A stretch of DNA of 64,000 nucleotides from Pigmentiphaga humi (GCF_900606115.1 NZ_UWPJ01000005.1:1-64000), one strand, 5' to 3'. Counted from the first letter of the stretch, positions 15,519 through 25,250 are shown. The notes: generated by a model from the sequence alone, not told the origin. Numbers and translations are program-made.

Positions 15519-16717
15519 GCTGGTCCTCCTTCGGAAATGACACGCTGTTGAACGAGCTGGTCGATGGCGGCATCGTCGTAGCCGCACAGGCGCCGGAGCG
15601 TGGCGCGCGAATCCGCGCCCAGCGCCGGGGGATAGGACAGGGGCTCGGCCCCCGCGTACTTGAACGGATTGCCCAGGAAGCGCATGGTCCGGCCCGAATG
15701 CGGATGCCCGATCTCCTCGACCATGGCGCGCAGCCGGGCCAGCGGCTGCTCGACCGCGTCGGCCACGCTGTTCACCGGCGCCGCCGGCACGCGCGAGGCG
15801 AACAGGTGTTCGGCCCAGTCGGTCGAGGCGCGCGCGGCGAATACTTCGTTCAGGATGGCGGTCAGCGCCTCGACGTTCTCCACCCTGTCCTTGGCCAGCC
15901 GGAAGCGCGGATCCTCGGCCAAGTCGGTGCGGCCGATGGCTGCGCAAAAGGTCTGCCAGAACTGCTGGCCGGTAGGCGAGACCGCGATGAAGCGGCCGTC
16001 CAGGCAGGGATAGATGTCGCTGGGCGCGATGACCGGGTGGCGCGCGCCGTTGGCGGTGGGCACCTCGCCCGACAGGAAATAGTTCTGCGCCTGCCAGGTC
16101 AGCAGCGCGAGCTGGCAATCCAGCAGCGAGACCTGCACCAGGTCGCCGCGGCCCGACTTGAGCGCCTTGAGCATGCCGCCCACGCAGGCCAGCGCCAGGT
16201 ACAACCCGCCGGCCAGGTCGGCGATCTGGTAGCCCACCCGCACCGGCCGGCCGCCGGGCTCGCCGGTCACGCTCATCAGGCCGCTGAGCGCCTGGACGAT
16301 CAGGTCGAAGGCCGGGGCGCTGGCATACGGCGGCTGGTCATGCAGGCCGATCAGCTGGGCGATGCAGAGCTTGGGATTGATGGACAACAAGGTGTCGCGG
16401 TCCAGCCCCAGCCGCTTGGGCACGTCGGGCGCGAAACCGTAGAGCACGGCATCGCTGCGCCGCACCAGGTCGTAGAACACCTCGCGGCCCTGGGGGTGCT
16501 TGAGGTCCAGCGCCAGGCTGGACTTGCCGCGGTTGACCGACAGGAAAAATCCCGGATCGCCCTCGAACTCCATGGCATGCCGCGATACCTGGCGGGACAG
16601 GTCTCCTTCGAGCGGCTCGATCTTGATGACCTCGGCGCCGAGTTGCGCCAGCAACTGGCCGGCGAACGGGCCGCCGAGCACCCAGGTCAAATCCAGGACA
16701 GTGAATGATGAAAGCAT
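15515..16717 (-). CDS. Class III CoA-transferase (CaiB/BaiF family)
   Basis: The 400-residue protein begins MLSSFTVLDLTWVLGGPFAG and carries AQLGAEVIKIEPLEGD, NRGKSSLALDLKHPQGRE and VSLLDCQLALL, where the Asp is the catalytic residue that forms the acyl anhydride in formyl-CoA transferase relatives. These enzymes move CoA between carboxylates, activating an acid for breakdown. It is the first gene of a minus-strand cluster with two MaoC subunits and a citryl-CoA-lyase-like enzyme, which together suggest activate, hydrate, cleave. The substrate is not known. Length is normal for the family. Confidence 0.88.
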   Translation of the reverse strand: MLSSFTVLDLTWVLGGPFAGQLLAQLGAEVIKIEPLEGDLSRQVSRHAMEFEGDPGFFLSVNRGKSSLALDLKHPQGREVFYDLVRRSDAVLYGFAPDVPKRLGLDRDTLLSINPKLCIAQLIGLHDQPPYASAPAFDLIVQALSGLMSVTGEPGGRPVRVGYQIADLAGGLYLALACVGGMLKALKSGRGDLVQVSLLDCQLALLTWQAQNYFLSGEVPTANGARHPVIAPSDIYPCLDGRFIAVSPTGQQFWQTFCAAIGRTDLAEDPRFRLAKDRVENVEALTAILNEVFAARASTDWAEHLFASRVPAAPVNSVADAVEQPLARLRAMVEEIGHPHSGRTMRFLGNPFKYAGAEPLSYPPALGADSRATLRRLCGYDDAAIDQLVQQRVISEGGPA

Positions 16718-16841
16718 GCTCTCTCCGTGGTCCGGCGCGATGGCTTGCCGGTGGAGAGATCATGCGCACGGCGCGAGCCGCGCTCAATCGAATAAGTCGG
16801 GGAGGACTGTGAGGAAAACTCACAAGACAACGCGCTGCCCG

Positions 16842-16902
16842 ACCCAGGGCGCAGCGGCTGGGGGTCCACCATGCCGGGCGCGCGTCAGCGCATAGGGGGA
16901 GG
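16842..16902 (-). repeat. Dispersed palindromic repeat, copy 3 (diverged, at end of acyltransferase gene)
   Basis: A shorter, diverged copy: on the minus strand CCTCCCCCTATGCGCTGACG, then CGCGCCCGGC, ending CGCTGCGCCCTGGGT. The central hairpin is largely lost. The TGA at 16887-16885 inside it is the stop codon of the acyltransferase gene. Confidence 0.7.
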
Positions 16903-17730
16903 CTCCCCTTTTGGGGCCTTGTAGCGGTTGTAGCCCCACAGGTATTGCTCGGGGCAGCGGCGGATCATGGCCTCCATGCCGGCATTGACCCAGGTCGCCT
17001 GATCCTCGGCGGTCTCGGGCACGGGCCCGGGCAGCCGCGCAAAATGGATCTTCCAGCCTTGGGCGCCGGACAGGCGCTCGGCCGCCACCAGCACCACCGC
17101 CGCCCCGGTCTGGGCCGCCAGGCGCCCCGGCAGCACCATGCTGAAAGCCGGCTTGCCGAAAAACGGCGCCCAGACACCTTCGCCGTTGCCGGGAACCTGG
17201 TCGGGCAGGATGCCGATGGCTTCGCCCCTCCGCAGCGCGCGCACCAATTGGCGCACCCCCTGCAGGTTGGCGGGCGCGGTGTCGAGATTGGGGCCGCGCC
17301 GGCCCCCTTCCACCAATTGCGCCATCCAGGCCTTGCGCGGCGGGCGGTACAGCACGGTAATCGGGCCGCCACGATGCGCGCAGTAGCGCGCCGCCACTTC
17401 GAAACAGCCCAGGTGCGGCGTCAGGAGCAGGATGCCCTTGCCTTCGTCGTGCGCCTGCTGCACGACGTCCCAGTCGTCGGAGCGGCACTGGGCCAGAGCC
17501 TGGTCGGGTTTGAACCAGACGCGCGGGATCTCCAGCGCGCCCTCGCCGGCGGACTCGGCGGCGCGGCGGGCGAATTCCTCGTCCCGGTAGCCGGCCAGCG
17601 CGGCATTGGCGCGCAGCCGCTCGGCATATTCGGCGGAGCTTCGGTAGACCACCCGCCCCAGCATCCGGCCCATTCCATGCAGCCACCCGAGCGGCAGCCG
17701 CGCCAGCAATCGATAAAGCGTCAATAACAT
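16885..17730 (-). CDS. LpxL/HtrB-type lysophospholipid (lipid A) acyltransferase
   Basis: The 281-residue protein begins MLLTLYRLLARLPLGWLHGMGRML, a hydrophobic anchor, and contains the acyltransferase motif TPHLGCFE (H-x4-E), YRPPRKAWM, and GILPDQVPGNGEGVWAPFFG. It is of the LpxL class that adds a secondary acyl chain to lipid A at the inner membrane. The C-terminus EPPPMR and its stop codon come from repeat copy 3. It is divergent from metK. In Bordetella relatives I recall two lpxL paralogs between metK and dapF; here only one is present and dapF lies about 12.6 kb away. Confidence 0.85.
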   Translation of the reverse strand: MLLTLYRLLARLPLGWLHGMGRMLGRVVYRSSAEYAERLRANAALAGYRDEEFARRAAESAGEGALEIPRVWFKPDQALAQCRSDDWDVVQQAHDEGKGILLLTPHLGCFEVAARYCAHRGGPITVLYRPPRKAWMAQLVEGGRRGPNLDTAPANLQGVRQLVRALRRGEAIGILPDQVPGNGEGVWAPFFGKPAFSMVLPGRLAAQTGAAVVLVAAERLSGAQGWKIHFARLPGPVPETAEDQATWVNAGMEAMIRRCPEQYLWGYNRYKAPKGEPPPMR

Positions 17731-17761
17731 GCGGAAACCCCCTGCTCTCCGTATTTTCCCC

Positions 17762-17945
17762 TAAAATGGAAGAGATCGCCGAGTTAACAGACAACTTGCG
17801 GGGCGATCGCGGTGCCGGGTTTTTCCGGTGCGCGCATAAATGCCGCTAAAGCGTCGCTGCTCGCAACAGGTCCTGGACCCTACGTGCAACACGCCGCGGA
17901 ACCGATAGCCGGCGTGTGCGCCGGTCAGCTTTCAAAGGACTATCG
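17762..17945 (+). promoter_or_regulatory. Promoter-like box and structured leader of metK
   Basis: TAAAAT at 17762-17767 is a plausible -10 box, implying a leader of about 170 bases. In the leader, GATCGCC (17774-17780) pairs with GGCGATC (17802-17808) around inner arms AGTT/AACT. A second hairpin has CCGGCG/CGCCGG arms with a TGTG loop (17909-17924), ending ten bases before the Shine-Dalgarno AAAGGA (17934-17939). I do not recognise a known SAM riboswitch class; regulation by this leader is a hypothesis. Confidence 0.35.
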
Positions 17946-17946
17946 A

Positions 17947-19113
<1,167 letters not shown>

Positions 19114-19152
19114 TCGAGGACGGGACCCCACCAGTTCAACACTACGGTGCGC

Positions 19153-20490
19153 TCAACCGATCACCCGAGCCACAGCCTGGGCAATGGCAAGCATCCGGCG
19201 ATCCTGCCCAGGCTTTCCCATCAGCATCATGCCGATCGGCGCCTGGGCCCTGCCACGCGGCATCGGCAGCGATATCGCGCAGGTATTGAAGGCATTCGCC
19301 GGCGACGTATTACGCAGCAACAGCCGATTGACTCGATAGAACTCGTCCGTGTCCTCCAGCGAGTCGATGCGGGGAGCCACCATGGGAACGGTGGGCATAG
19401 CCAGAATGTCGTAGTCGGCCATCTCCCGGAGGTAGGCGGTACGCAGCTCCTCCCTACGCCGCAACAACCAGCAATAATCTGCCGCCGAGCACGCCGCGCC
19501 AGCCGTCAGCCGGCGGAGCACGAGCGGATCGTAATCTGCGCCACGGTCGACGAGCAGATCGCGATGCCAGGCGAAGGCTTCCACGGCAACGATTCCACCA
19601 TGCGCGGCCAGTTCATTCAAACGATCGAACGAGGCCAGGCGCAAGTCGGCAAGCTGCGCACCCGACCGTAGCAGCGCAGCGCGGCACTGCATGAAAGCGT
19701 CGGAGACCTCCTCGTCGAGTTCGTCCTGCGCCAAGCCAAGAGGAATACCGATGCGCACGCTGCCCAATGCGACGGCCTCCAACGGCGCGGGCGTCTCGCC
19801 ACGCAGCACCTGGTCGAGCAAGTCGCAACAGTCCACCGAACGGCACAGCGACCCCACGGCGTCGTAGCTCCTGGAAAGCGGCACCATGCCTGCGTCCGGT
19901 ATGGCGCCAGCGGTAGGTTTAAAGCCGACCAGCCCGCACAATGCCGCCGGAATGCGGCAGGAACCTCCCGTATCGGTGCCGATGGATGCGACCGCCATAC
20001 CGTCGGCGACGGCTACGGCCGCTCCTGAAGACGAGCCCCCGGGGATACGGCCGACCGACCGGTCCCAGGGATTGCGGGGCGTTCCGTAGTGGGGGTTGAT
20101 TCCTACACCCGTAAACGCGAACTCCGACATGTTGGTACGGCCGACAATAACGGCTCCCGCATCTTTCAAACGCGCCACCACCGGGCTGTCCTGAATCGCG
20201 GGACCGCGATCGAGCACACGCGATCCGGCTCGGGTTGTTTCCCCTTCGACATCGAACAAATCCTTGACGGACACAGGTATGCCGGACAAAGGCCCGCCCT
20301 TGCCATCTCGAATGAGGCGATCGGCGGCCTCCGCCTGGGCCATGGCCCGGACGCTCGGCCCGCCGATGAACGCCCTCGGCCCCTCGCCGGCAGGATCGTG
20401 GATGCGGTCGATACATGCGCCGGCCAGCTCAAGGCTGGAGCATTGCCTTGCACGCAACAGCGCCCCGAATCCGCGAATGGTATTCGGCAT
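19153..20490 (-). CDS. Amidase signature family protein
   Basis: The 445-residue amidase has the Ser-cisSer-Lys triad: Lys in SVKDLFD, cis-Ser in GGSSSGAAVAVADG, and nucleophilic Ser in GTDTGGSCRIPA. The family hydrolyses amides including small carboxamides. The substrate is unknown. The ATG at 20490 lies two bases after the cupin stop codon, making it the last gene of a five-gene minus-strand operon with Bug, MmgE/PrpD, DUF2848 and cupin genes. A more upstream in-frame ATG inside the cupin gene is less likely. Base composition looks less GC-rich than that of the neighbouring housekeeping genes. Confidence 0.88.
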   Translation of the reverse strand: MPNTIRGFGALLRARQCSSLELAGACIDRIHDPAGEGPRAFIGGPSVRAMAQAEAADRLIRDGKGGPLSGIPVSVKDLFDVEGETTRAGSRVLDRGPAIQDSPVVARLKDAGAVIVGRTNMSEFAFTGVGINPHYGTPRNPWDRSVGRIPGGSSSGAAVAVADGMAVASIGTDTGGSCRIPAALCGLVGFKPTAGAIPDAGMVPLSRSYDAVGSLCRSVDCCDLLDQVLRGETPAPLEAVALGSVRIGIPLGLAQDELDEEVSDAFMQCRAALLRSGAQLADLRLASFDRLNELAAHGGIVAVEAFAWHRDLLVDRGADYDPLVLRRLTAGAACSAADYCWLLRRREELRTAYLREMADYDILAMPTVPMVAPRIDSLEDTDEFYRVNRLLLRNTSPANAFNTCAISLPMPRGRAQAPIGMMLMGKPGQDRRMLAIAQAVARVIG

Positions 20491-20492
20491 GG

Positions 20493-20879
20493 CTAAGCTG
20501 GATCGTAGTAGTGGATTTCCAGCAGCAGGCACCCGCCCGTCGACTTGAAGGGCCCATGCCAGGCCCCGGGAGGACGCACGGCATAGGTGTAGCCAGCAAA
20601 GGGCGTGCCGCCGCTTCCATCCGCATCATTTCCAACGGTTAAATCGCCGGAAACCAGGAATACCTCTTCCCAATAGTCGTGGACGATTGCCTCACTGGTG
20701 TGGAAACCCGGAGGAAAACGCAGCAGCCGCGTCCGGCTGCCCAGCTTGTTCAGCTCGTCCAGCGAGCCGGACAGGATTTTCTCGACGGCGCCCGAGGCCG
20801 GATCGTAGCCCGCCGGCAGTCGCCAGCCATCGCTCATATCGAGCGTATGGAATTCATTGTGAACCTTGGTCACGGCCAT
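20493..20879 (-). CDS. Cupin domain protein
   Basis: A 128-residue single-domain cupin. Recognisable features are RFPPGFHTSEAIVHDYWEEVF (metal-binding His/Glu pattern), VSGDLTVG, and AWHGPFKSTGGCLLLEIHYY near the C-terminus. It resembles ChrR-type or dioxygenase-like cupins of catabolic operons; no enzyme activity can be assigned. It starts directly after the DUF2848 stop codon and ends two bases before the amidase start, so it sits inside the operon. It may be an enzyme or a ring/keto acid-binding accessory protein. Confidence 0.75.
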   Translation of the reverse strand: MAVTKVHNEFHTLDMSDGWRLPAGYDPASGAVEKILSGSLDELNKLGSRTRLLRFPPGFHTSEAIVHDYWEEVFLVSGDLTVGNDADGSGGTPFAGYTYAVRPPGAWHGPFKSTGGCLLLEIHYYDPA

Positions 20880-21569
20880 TCAGCTCTCCTGGAAAGGTAG
20901 CCAACGCGTCTCGTAGTCGAGCACGAGACCGCGTTCGTGGATCGGATCGCGCAACTCCATCCTGAGGCGCTGCCGAGGACGGATGCCTCCGAGTGCCGCG
21001 AACGTGCCGCCGAACATGAGCGTGCCGGGGCCAATCTCGCCATGGCCCTGCTCGACGTAGGCCCGGGCCGTCTGCCGGGGATCGAGCATGCCGGCAAGAG
21101 TGCCTTCCTGGTACAGCGTGAGACCCGCGCCGTCGTCGACCCAGGAACGCAACTCGAGCGCATCCCAATGGTCGGCGACTTCCTCGTATGCCCACAGCGC
21201 ACTCGCCACCGGCTTGGGACAGATCTGTTTGGAGACAGGAATCGAGTAAGTCTCGACATGGCGATCCGTATGGTCCGAACCCAATCCGACCCACCAGGCG
21301 CCGGCTTCGTCCACGACGATGATGAACTCGGCCTCTCCGCTCGACTGGTCGCCAATGCAATCGATGCTGGATGCTGTAGACAGCAACTCCAGCCCGACGC
21401 GATAGAAGCACGGGGTGGCGCGCGGGGGCGCCACGCCCAGGGAGGCTAGTTCCCAGATGTGTTCCCGCACCTTGGCCGGATCCCTTCCAGTCCAGCCGGC
21501 GATCACCACGCGACACAGGTCGAGCGTGCGGAATTCCGACCGTCCCGCACGGATCAATTCAAACCGCAT
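20880..21569 (-). CDS. DUF2848 family protein
   Basis: A 229-residue protein of the DUF2848 family, recognised from VGLGSDHTDRHVE, SKQICPKPVASALWAYEEV and GTLMFGGTFAALGGIRP. The family is distantly similar to fumarylacetoacetate hydrolase-fold enzymes, but no reaction has been shown that I know of. The ATG at 21569 overlaps the end of the MmgE/PrpD gene by 11 bases, which supports one operon. Longer in-frame upstream sequence overlaps the MmgE/PrpD gene and was rejected as the start. Confidence 0.8.
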   Translation of the reverse strand: MRFELIRAGRSEFRTLDLCRVVIAGWTGRDPAKVREHIWELASLGVAPPRATPCFYRVGLELLSTASSIDCIGDQSSGEAEFIIVVDEAGAWWVGLGSDHTDRHVETYSIPVSKQICPKPVASALWAYEEVADHWDALELRSWVDDGAGLTLYQEGTLAGMLDPRQTARAYVEQGHGEIGPGTLMFGGTFAALGGIRPRQRLRMELRDPIHERGLVLDYETRWLPFQES

Positions 21570-22995
21570 GGATCTCAAACTCACCTCCTTTGCCTGCTTC
21601 GTTCTGTCCCGCGGGAAACGCCGCCACGAGACACTCAATGTTCGAATGTTCAATATCGAGAATGCACGAAGCAAGTTCTTGCACCTTGTCCGTATCGGCG
21701 CCCAGCCCATGAACGACGCAATCTTCGAATTTCCGTCTGACCGCGTTGACGGAAAGCGGGCGAGCGGGACTGCCGGGCATCGTGTCGCGGGATAACTCGA
21801 TCTCTCCGCCATCCCGCAGAAATACCTTCAAACGCGCCGGCCCCGTGGCGTTGACGGGGATGCCCGGGTCGACGAACGCGTCGATGCGAGCCGCCAGCGA
21901 CGCCACACGCTCGTCACGGATAGCCTCGTCCGAGAAAGAAGCGAGGCTCACGCCGCCGTCGATGATGGCTCGGGCGAGGTTATAGGCGGCATTGAACTGG
22001 GCATGAACCTGGGATCCAAGTTCCGGATCGTACTTACCCTGGACCGTGCTGTAGTTGACCTCGCCCAGATATATCTGCACGCGCTCAATAGCCTCGGGGT
22101 CGAGCTTTTCGGCATGTAATCGAGTACCCATGTCGATCACCGTATGATTGCAGCGGCAGCCCGGATACGGTTTCATGCTGAACTCGCTGACGTACCATCG
22201 CGTTCCCAGGCCGGCCTGCAATCTTGAGGCGTCCGCTCGCCCGTCCAGGTACAGCCGAAACAGGCCGTCCCTCCCCTCCAGGGCGCGGTGAGGTCCCGTC
22301 ACGCCGTCCGCGGCGAGAAAGGCAGACAGCACACCTGATCGCGCAGCGAAGCCCGGCCCCAGGCGCTTGGCGAGGGTCTGGTCCGTTCGCGCCTGGCCAT
22401 TGCCGCTGGCCTGGTGGTAAGCAAGCCCCACGGCGTTCGCCAAGCCGTCGGCATCCAGCCCGAGGATCTTTCCGGCGGCCATTGCAGAGGCCAGCGTACC
22501 GAAGGTTACAGTCGGCATCCAGCCGCGCTCGAAACTCTCCATGCAGGCATCGCCGAGACGCGCATGGAATTCCACGCCGCAGGCGACGGCTTCCAATATC
22601 GCCTCGCCCGAAACATTGCCCAGGTCCTCGGCGGTCGCCAGCACCGCAGGAACGACACAACAATACGAATGGACTCGAGTGGGATCGTGTTGGTCGTCGA
22701 AGTCCAATGCATGCGCAGCGGCGGCATTCACCATGGCTGCGGACGGAGGAGAAACCCGACGGCCCCGCCCCAGGACGGTCGCGCTGCCCGATGACTCCCA
22801 TCTCGCGAGGCGCCGGGCAAGTTCCTCGACGCCGGGAGCGAAGACGCCGGCCGCCACAGTGCCGATAGAGTCCAGCAGGAACAGCTTGAGTCGGGCCATG
22901 ACATCGTCAGGAATGTCGTCGAAGCGAAGCGCCGCGAAGCTGCCGCAGACGGCTTTGCCGAAACCCTCTGCGGGCGAAAAACTGGACTGCATCAT
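21559..22995 (-). CDS. MmgE/PrpD family protein
   Basis: The 478-residue protein belongs to the MmgE/PrpD family (2-methylcitrate dehydratase, aconitate decarboxylase and relatives). Signatures are FLLDSIGTVAAG, AAAHALDFDDQHDPTRVH, AYHQASGNGQ, the MKPYPGCRCNH segment and FNAAYNLARAIIDGG. Many members in Bug-type operons have unknown substrates, so 2-methylcitrate dehydratase is not claimed. The start is one of two adjacent ATG codons (22995 or 22992) that overlap the stop codon of the Bug gene. It is the second gene of the operon. Confidence 0.87.
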   Translation of the reverse strand: MMQSSFSPAEGFGKAVCGSFAALRFDDIPDDVMARLKLFLLDSIGTVAAGVFAPGVEELARRLARWESSGSATVLGRGRRVSPPSAAMVNAAAAHALDFDDQHDPTRVHSYCCVVPAVLATAEDLGNVSGEAILEAVACGVEFHARLGDACMESFERGWMPTVTFGTLASAMAAGKILGLDADGLANAVGLAYHQASGNGQARTDQTLAKRLGPGFAARSGVLSAFLAADGVTGPHRALEGRDGLFRLYLDGRADASRLQAGLGTRWYVSEFSMKPYPGCRCNHTVIDMGTRLHAEKLDPEAIERVQIYLGEVNYSTVQGKYDPELGSQVHAQFNAAYNLARAIIDGGVSLASFSDEAIRDERVASLAARIDAFVDPGIPVNATGPARLKVFLRDGGEIELSRDTMPGSPARPLSVNAVRRKFEDCVVHGLGADTDKVQELASCILDIEHSNIECLVAAFPAGQNEAGKGGEFEIHAV

Positions 22996-23972
22996 TGCTT
23001 GTCGATCTTGGCCGTACGAATGACATTCGCCCATTTCTCGATGTCTTTCTTCAGGAACGAGGAAAACTCCTCGGGCGTGCTGCCATTCGCCATCACTCCC
23101 ATCTTGACGAACTTCTGCTTGAGTTCCGCATCGTCCAGCGCCAGCCGCACCGCCGAGTTCAGTTTTGTCACGATCTGCGGTGGCACCCCTGCCGGAGCCA
23201 TCACTCCCCACCAGGTGCCGAACTCATAACCAGGCGCTCCGGCCTCCGCTGAGGTGGGCAGGTCGGGAAGCAACTCATTCCTTGCGGAGGAGGCGATGGC
23301 CAAGGCGCGCACATTGCTGGCCTGCCGCAACGGCAAGTATTCCAGCAGACTGATGAACCCGGCCTGGACCTCGCCAGCCCTCAAGGCAGTCGTCACCCCC
23401 GCAGAGCCTTTGTAGGGGATATGGGACAGGTCTGTTTTGGTAACCACTTTGAAAAGCTCCGCAGCCAGATGCGTGGGGGAGCCCAGTCCGCCGCTACCGT
23501 AGTTGAACTTGCCGGGATTCGCGTTCGCAACGTCCACCAATTCCTTTAGGTTTTTGGCAGGCAAATCCGTGTTGACGGCAACCAGATAGGGGCCGATTCC
23601 TACCAGCGATATCGGCGTGAAGTCCTTGATGGCGTCGTAGGGAATGCTCTTATAAAGGCTGGCGTTTACGGAATTGGGTCCGAGGCTGCCCATCAGCAGC
23701 GTGTAGCCATCCGGCGCGGAACGGGCGACCTGATCGGTGCCGATCAGTCCGGCGGCGCCAGCCCGGTTGTCCACGATGACGGAAACACGCAGCACCTCGG
23801 CCAGCTTCTGGGAAAGGAGCCGCGCTACGGCATCAACTCCCCCTCCGGCTGGCCAGGGCACCACCATTCGAATGGGACGCGAGGGATAGGACTCCTCGGC
23901 ATGCGCGGCGAATCCCATCGTGGTTGCGAAGAGCCCGGCGACCAGCAAAGTACTGCGACGTGTCAGATTCAT
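22992..23972 (-). CDS. Bug family (TctC) substrate-binding protein
   Basis: The 326-residue protein has a Sec signal peptide (MNLTRRSTLLVAGLFATTMG, cleavage likely after AAHA) and family motifs VPWPAGGGVDAVAR, VDNRAGAAG, APDGYTLLMG and LSHIPYKGSAGVTTALRAGEVQ. It is first in the operon that continues with MmgE/PrpD, DUF2848, cupin and amidase genes, so it probably captures the acid or amide they degrade. GGGAGG lies seven bases before the ATG at 23972. The LysR gene at 24061 is divergent, 88 bases away. Confidence 0.9.
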   Translation of the reverse strand: MNLTRRSTLLVAGLFATTMGFAAHAEESYPSRPIRMVVPWPAGGGVDAVARLLSQKLAEVLRVSVIVDNRAGAAGLIGTDQVARSAPDGYTLLMGSLGPNSVNASLYKSIPYDAIKDFTPISLVGIGPYLVAVNTDLPAKNLKELVDVANANPGKFNYGSGGLGSPTHLAAELFKVVTKTDLSHIPYKGSAGVTTALRAGEVQAGFISLLEYLPLRQASNVRALAIASSARNELLPDLPTSAEAGAPGYEFGTWWGVMAPAGVPPQIVTKLNSAVRLALDDAELKQKFVKMGVMANGSTPEEFSSFLKKDIEKWANVIRTAKIDKQ

Positions 23973-24060
23973 GATGACCTCCCGTTTGATGCAGAATACT
24001 TTTCGGGCCGGCCTATAGCCATAGACTGCCAAGCAACTAAGAATTGCCTAACGAGCAACC

Positions 24061-25017
24061 ATGGATTTCTCAACAATAGCCATATTCGTGCAGGTGGCGG
24101 ACCATCTGAGCCTATCCGAAGCCGCGTCGCGCCTCGGCCTGACGGCATCCGGCGTCAGCCGCGCGCTGACCCGGCTCGAAAGCCGGGTGGGAGTGAAGCT
24201 GATGACCAGATCGCCACGAGGGGTCAAACTGACTTCGGATGGCGCGGAATTCCACGTGCGCTGCAGACAATTGCTCGCCGACATGGAAATGGCTGTCTCG
24301 ACCGTCAGCAAGGGACGGACTACGCCGCGCGGGCGATTGCGGCTGCAGTGCCCCGTCGGCTTCGGCAAGCACGTCGTCATCCCAGCCCTGCCGGCCTTCA
24401 TGCAGCGCTATCCCGAACTGGTGATCGATCTCCAGTTGGACGACAGGCAATACGATCTGACGAAAGAAAATATCGACGTCGCGATCCGCGTCGGACACGT
24501 GAGGGATACCAAGCTCGTCGCCAAGCGGCTTTGCCGCACCCGATTCATCACTTGCGCTTCGCCGGATTACCTGGCTCGCCATGGCGAACCGAGCTCACCG
24601 GCCGAGCTATCCGGCCACCGATGCATTGGGTACTTCAACGCACAAACGGGCCGATACAGAGAATGGGGCTATGTCGAAGACGCAGTCGAGCGCTGGCGCC
24701 CCGTGCACGGACCGATCAATATAAGCACCGCGGACGGTCTGCTCGACGCGGCCTTGAACGGCTGCGGCATCGCGACGATGACGACGTTCGTGGCGGCGCA
24801 ATCGGTTGCCTCCGGCCATCTGGTCATCGTGCTCAAGAACTATACGACGGTAGGGCCGGATATTTCGATCGTCTATCCTCCGCAGAACCGGACGTCGGCT
24901 CCCGCCCGCGCGTTGATCAACTTCCTGGTCGACTTGGTTCCTAAACAACCGCTCTGGGAACAAATGATCAATGACGCGCTCGGCGCCTCGCCTCGAAGAC
25001 GCGTGCGCGATCAATGA
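24061..25017 (+). CDS. LysR family regulator
   Basis: A 318-residue LysR protein with helix-turn-helix near residues 15-60 (LSLSEAASRLGLTASGVSRA) and an effector domain of the PA0477/DmlR-like type (RGRLRLQCPVGFGKHVVIP). It reads away from the Bug-MmgE/PrpD-DUF2848-cupin-amidase operon, and the 88-base gap must hold both promoters, which is the classic arrangement for a LysR activator of the neighbouring operon. The co-inducer is unknown. The downstream neighbour is the amidase remnant on the opposite strand. Confidence 0.9.
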   Translation: MDFSTIAIFVQVADHLSLSEAASRLGLTASGVSRALTRLESRVGVKLMTRSPRGVKLTSDGAEFHVRCRQLLADMEMAVSTVSKGRTTPRGRLRLQCPVGFGKHVVIPALPAFMQRYPELVIDLQLDDRQYDLTKENIDVAIRVGHVRDTKLVAKRLCRTRFITCASPDYLARHGEPSSPAELSGHRCIGYFNAQTGRYREWGYVEDAVERWRPVHGPINISTADGLLDAALNGCGIATMTTFVAAQSVASGHLVIVLKNYTTVGPDISIVYPPQNRTSAPARALINFLVDLVPKQPLWEQMINDALGASPRRRVRDQ

Positions 25018-25076
25018 CCTCCCCTGGCCTTGAGTCGGCGTACCCGGCTCGCACCGCCCGAACGCAAGGATCAGTT

Positions 25077-25250
25077 TTATCCTTCCGCGATGATCCGGTG
25101 GACGGCGCCGGCAATCGCGAGCAGGCGCCGTTCGCTGCCTTTCCGGCCGACCAGTTGAATGCCCACCGGCATGCCGGTCGGGCCTGTCATGCCCGGCACG
25201 TTCACGCACGGCAGGCCAAGCAGCGTCCACACGCGGCTGTGGACCGGATC
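25077..25250 (-). pseudogene. Amidase C-terminal remnant
   Basis: On the minus strand the frame reads WTLLGLPCVNVPGMTG, then MPVGIQLVGRKGSERRLLAI and AVHRIIAEG before a TAA. This is the C-terminal end of an amidase-signature enzyme. Only about 55 residues remain; the catalytic part is absent. The fragment ends near 25240-25255, where a LysR fragment starts on the opposite strand, consistent with a deletion joining two gene tails. Confidence 0.75.

Noticed and set aside
17731-17946. Known SAM riboswitch class before metK
   Set aside because: Stems are present, but no conserved core of SAM-I, SAM-II, SAM-IV or SAM/SAH was recognised, so only an unclassified leader is reported.
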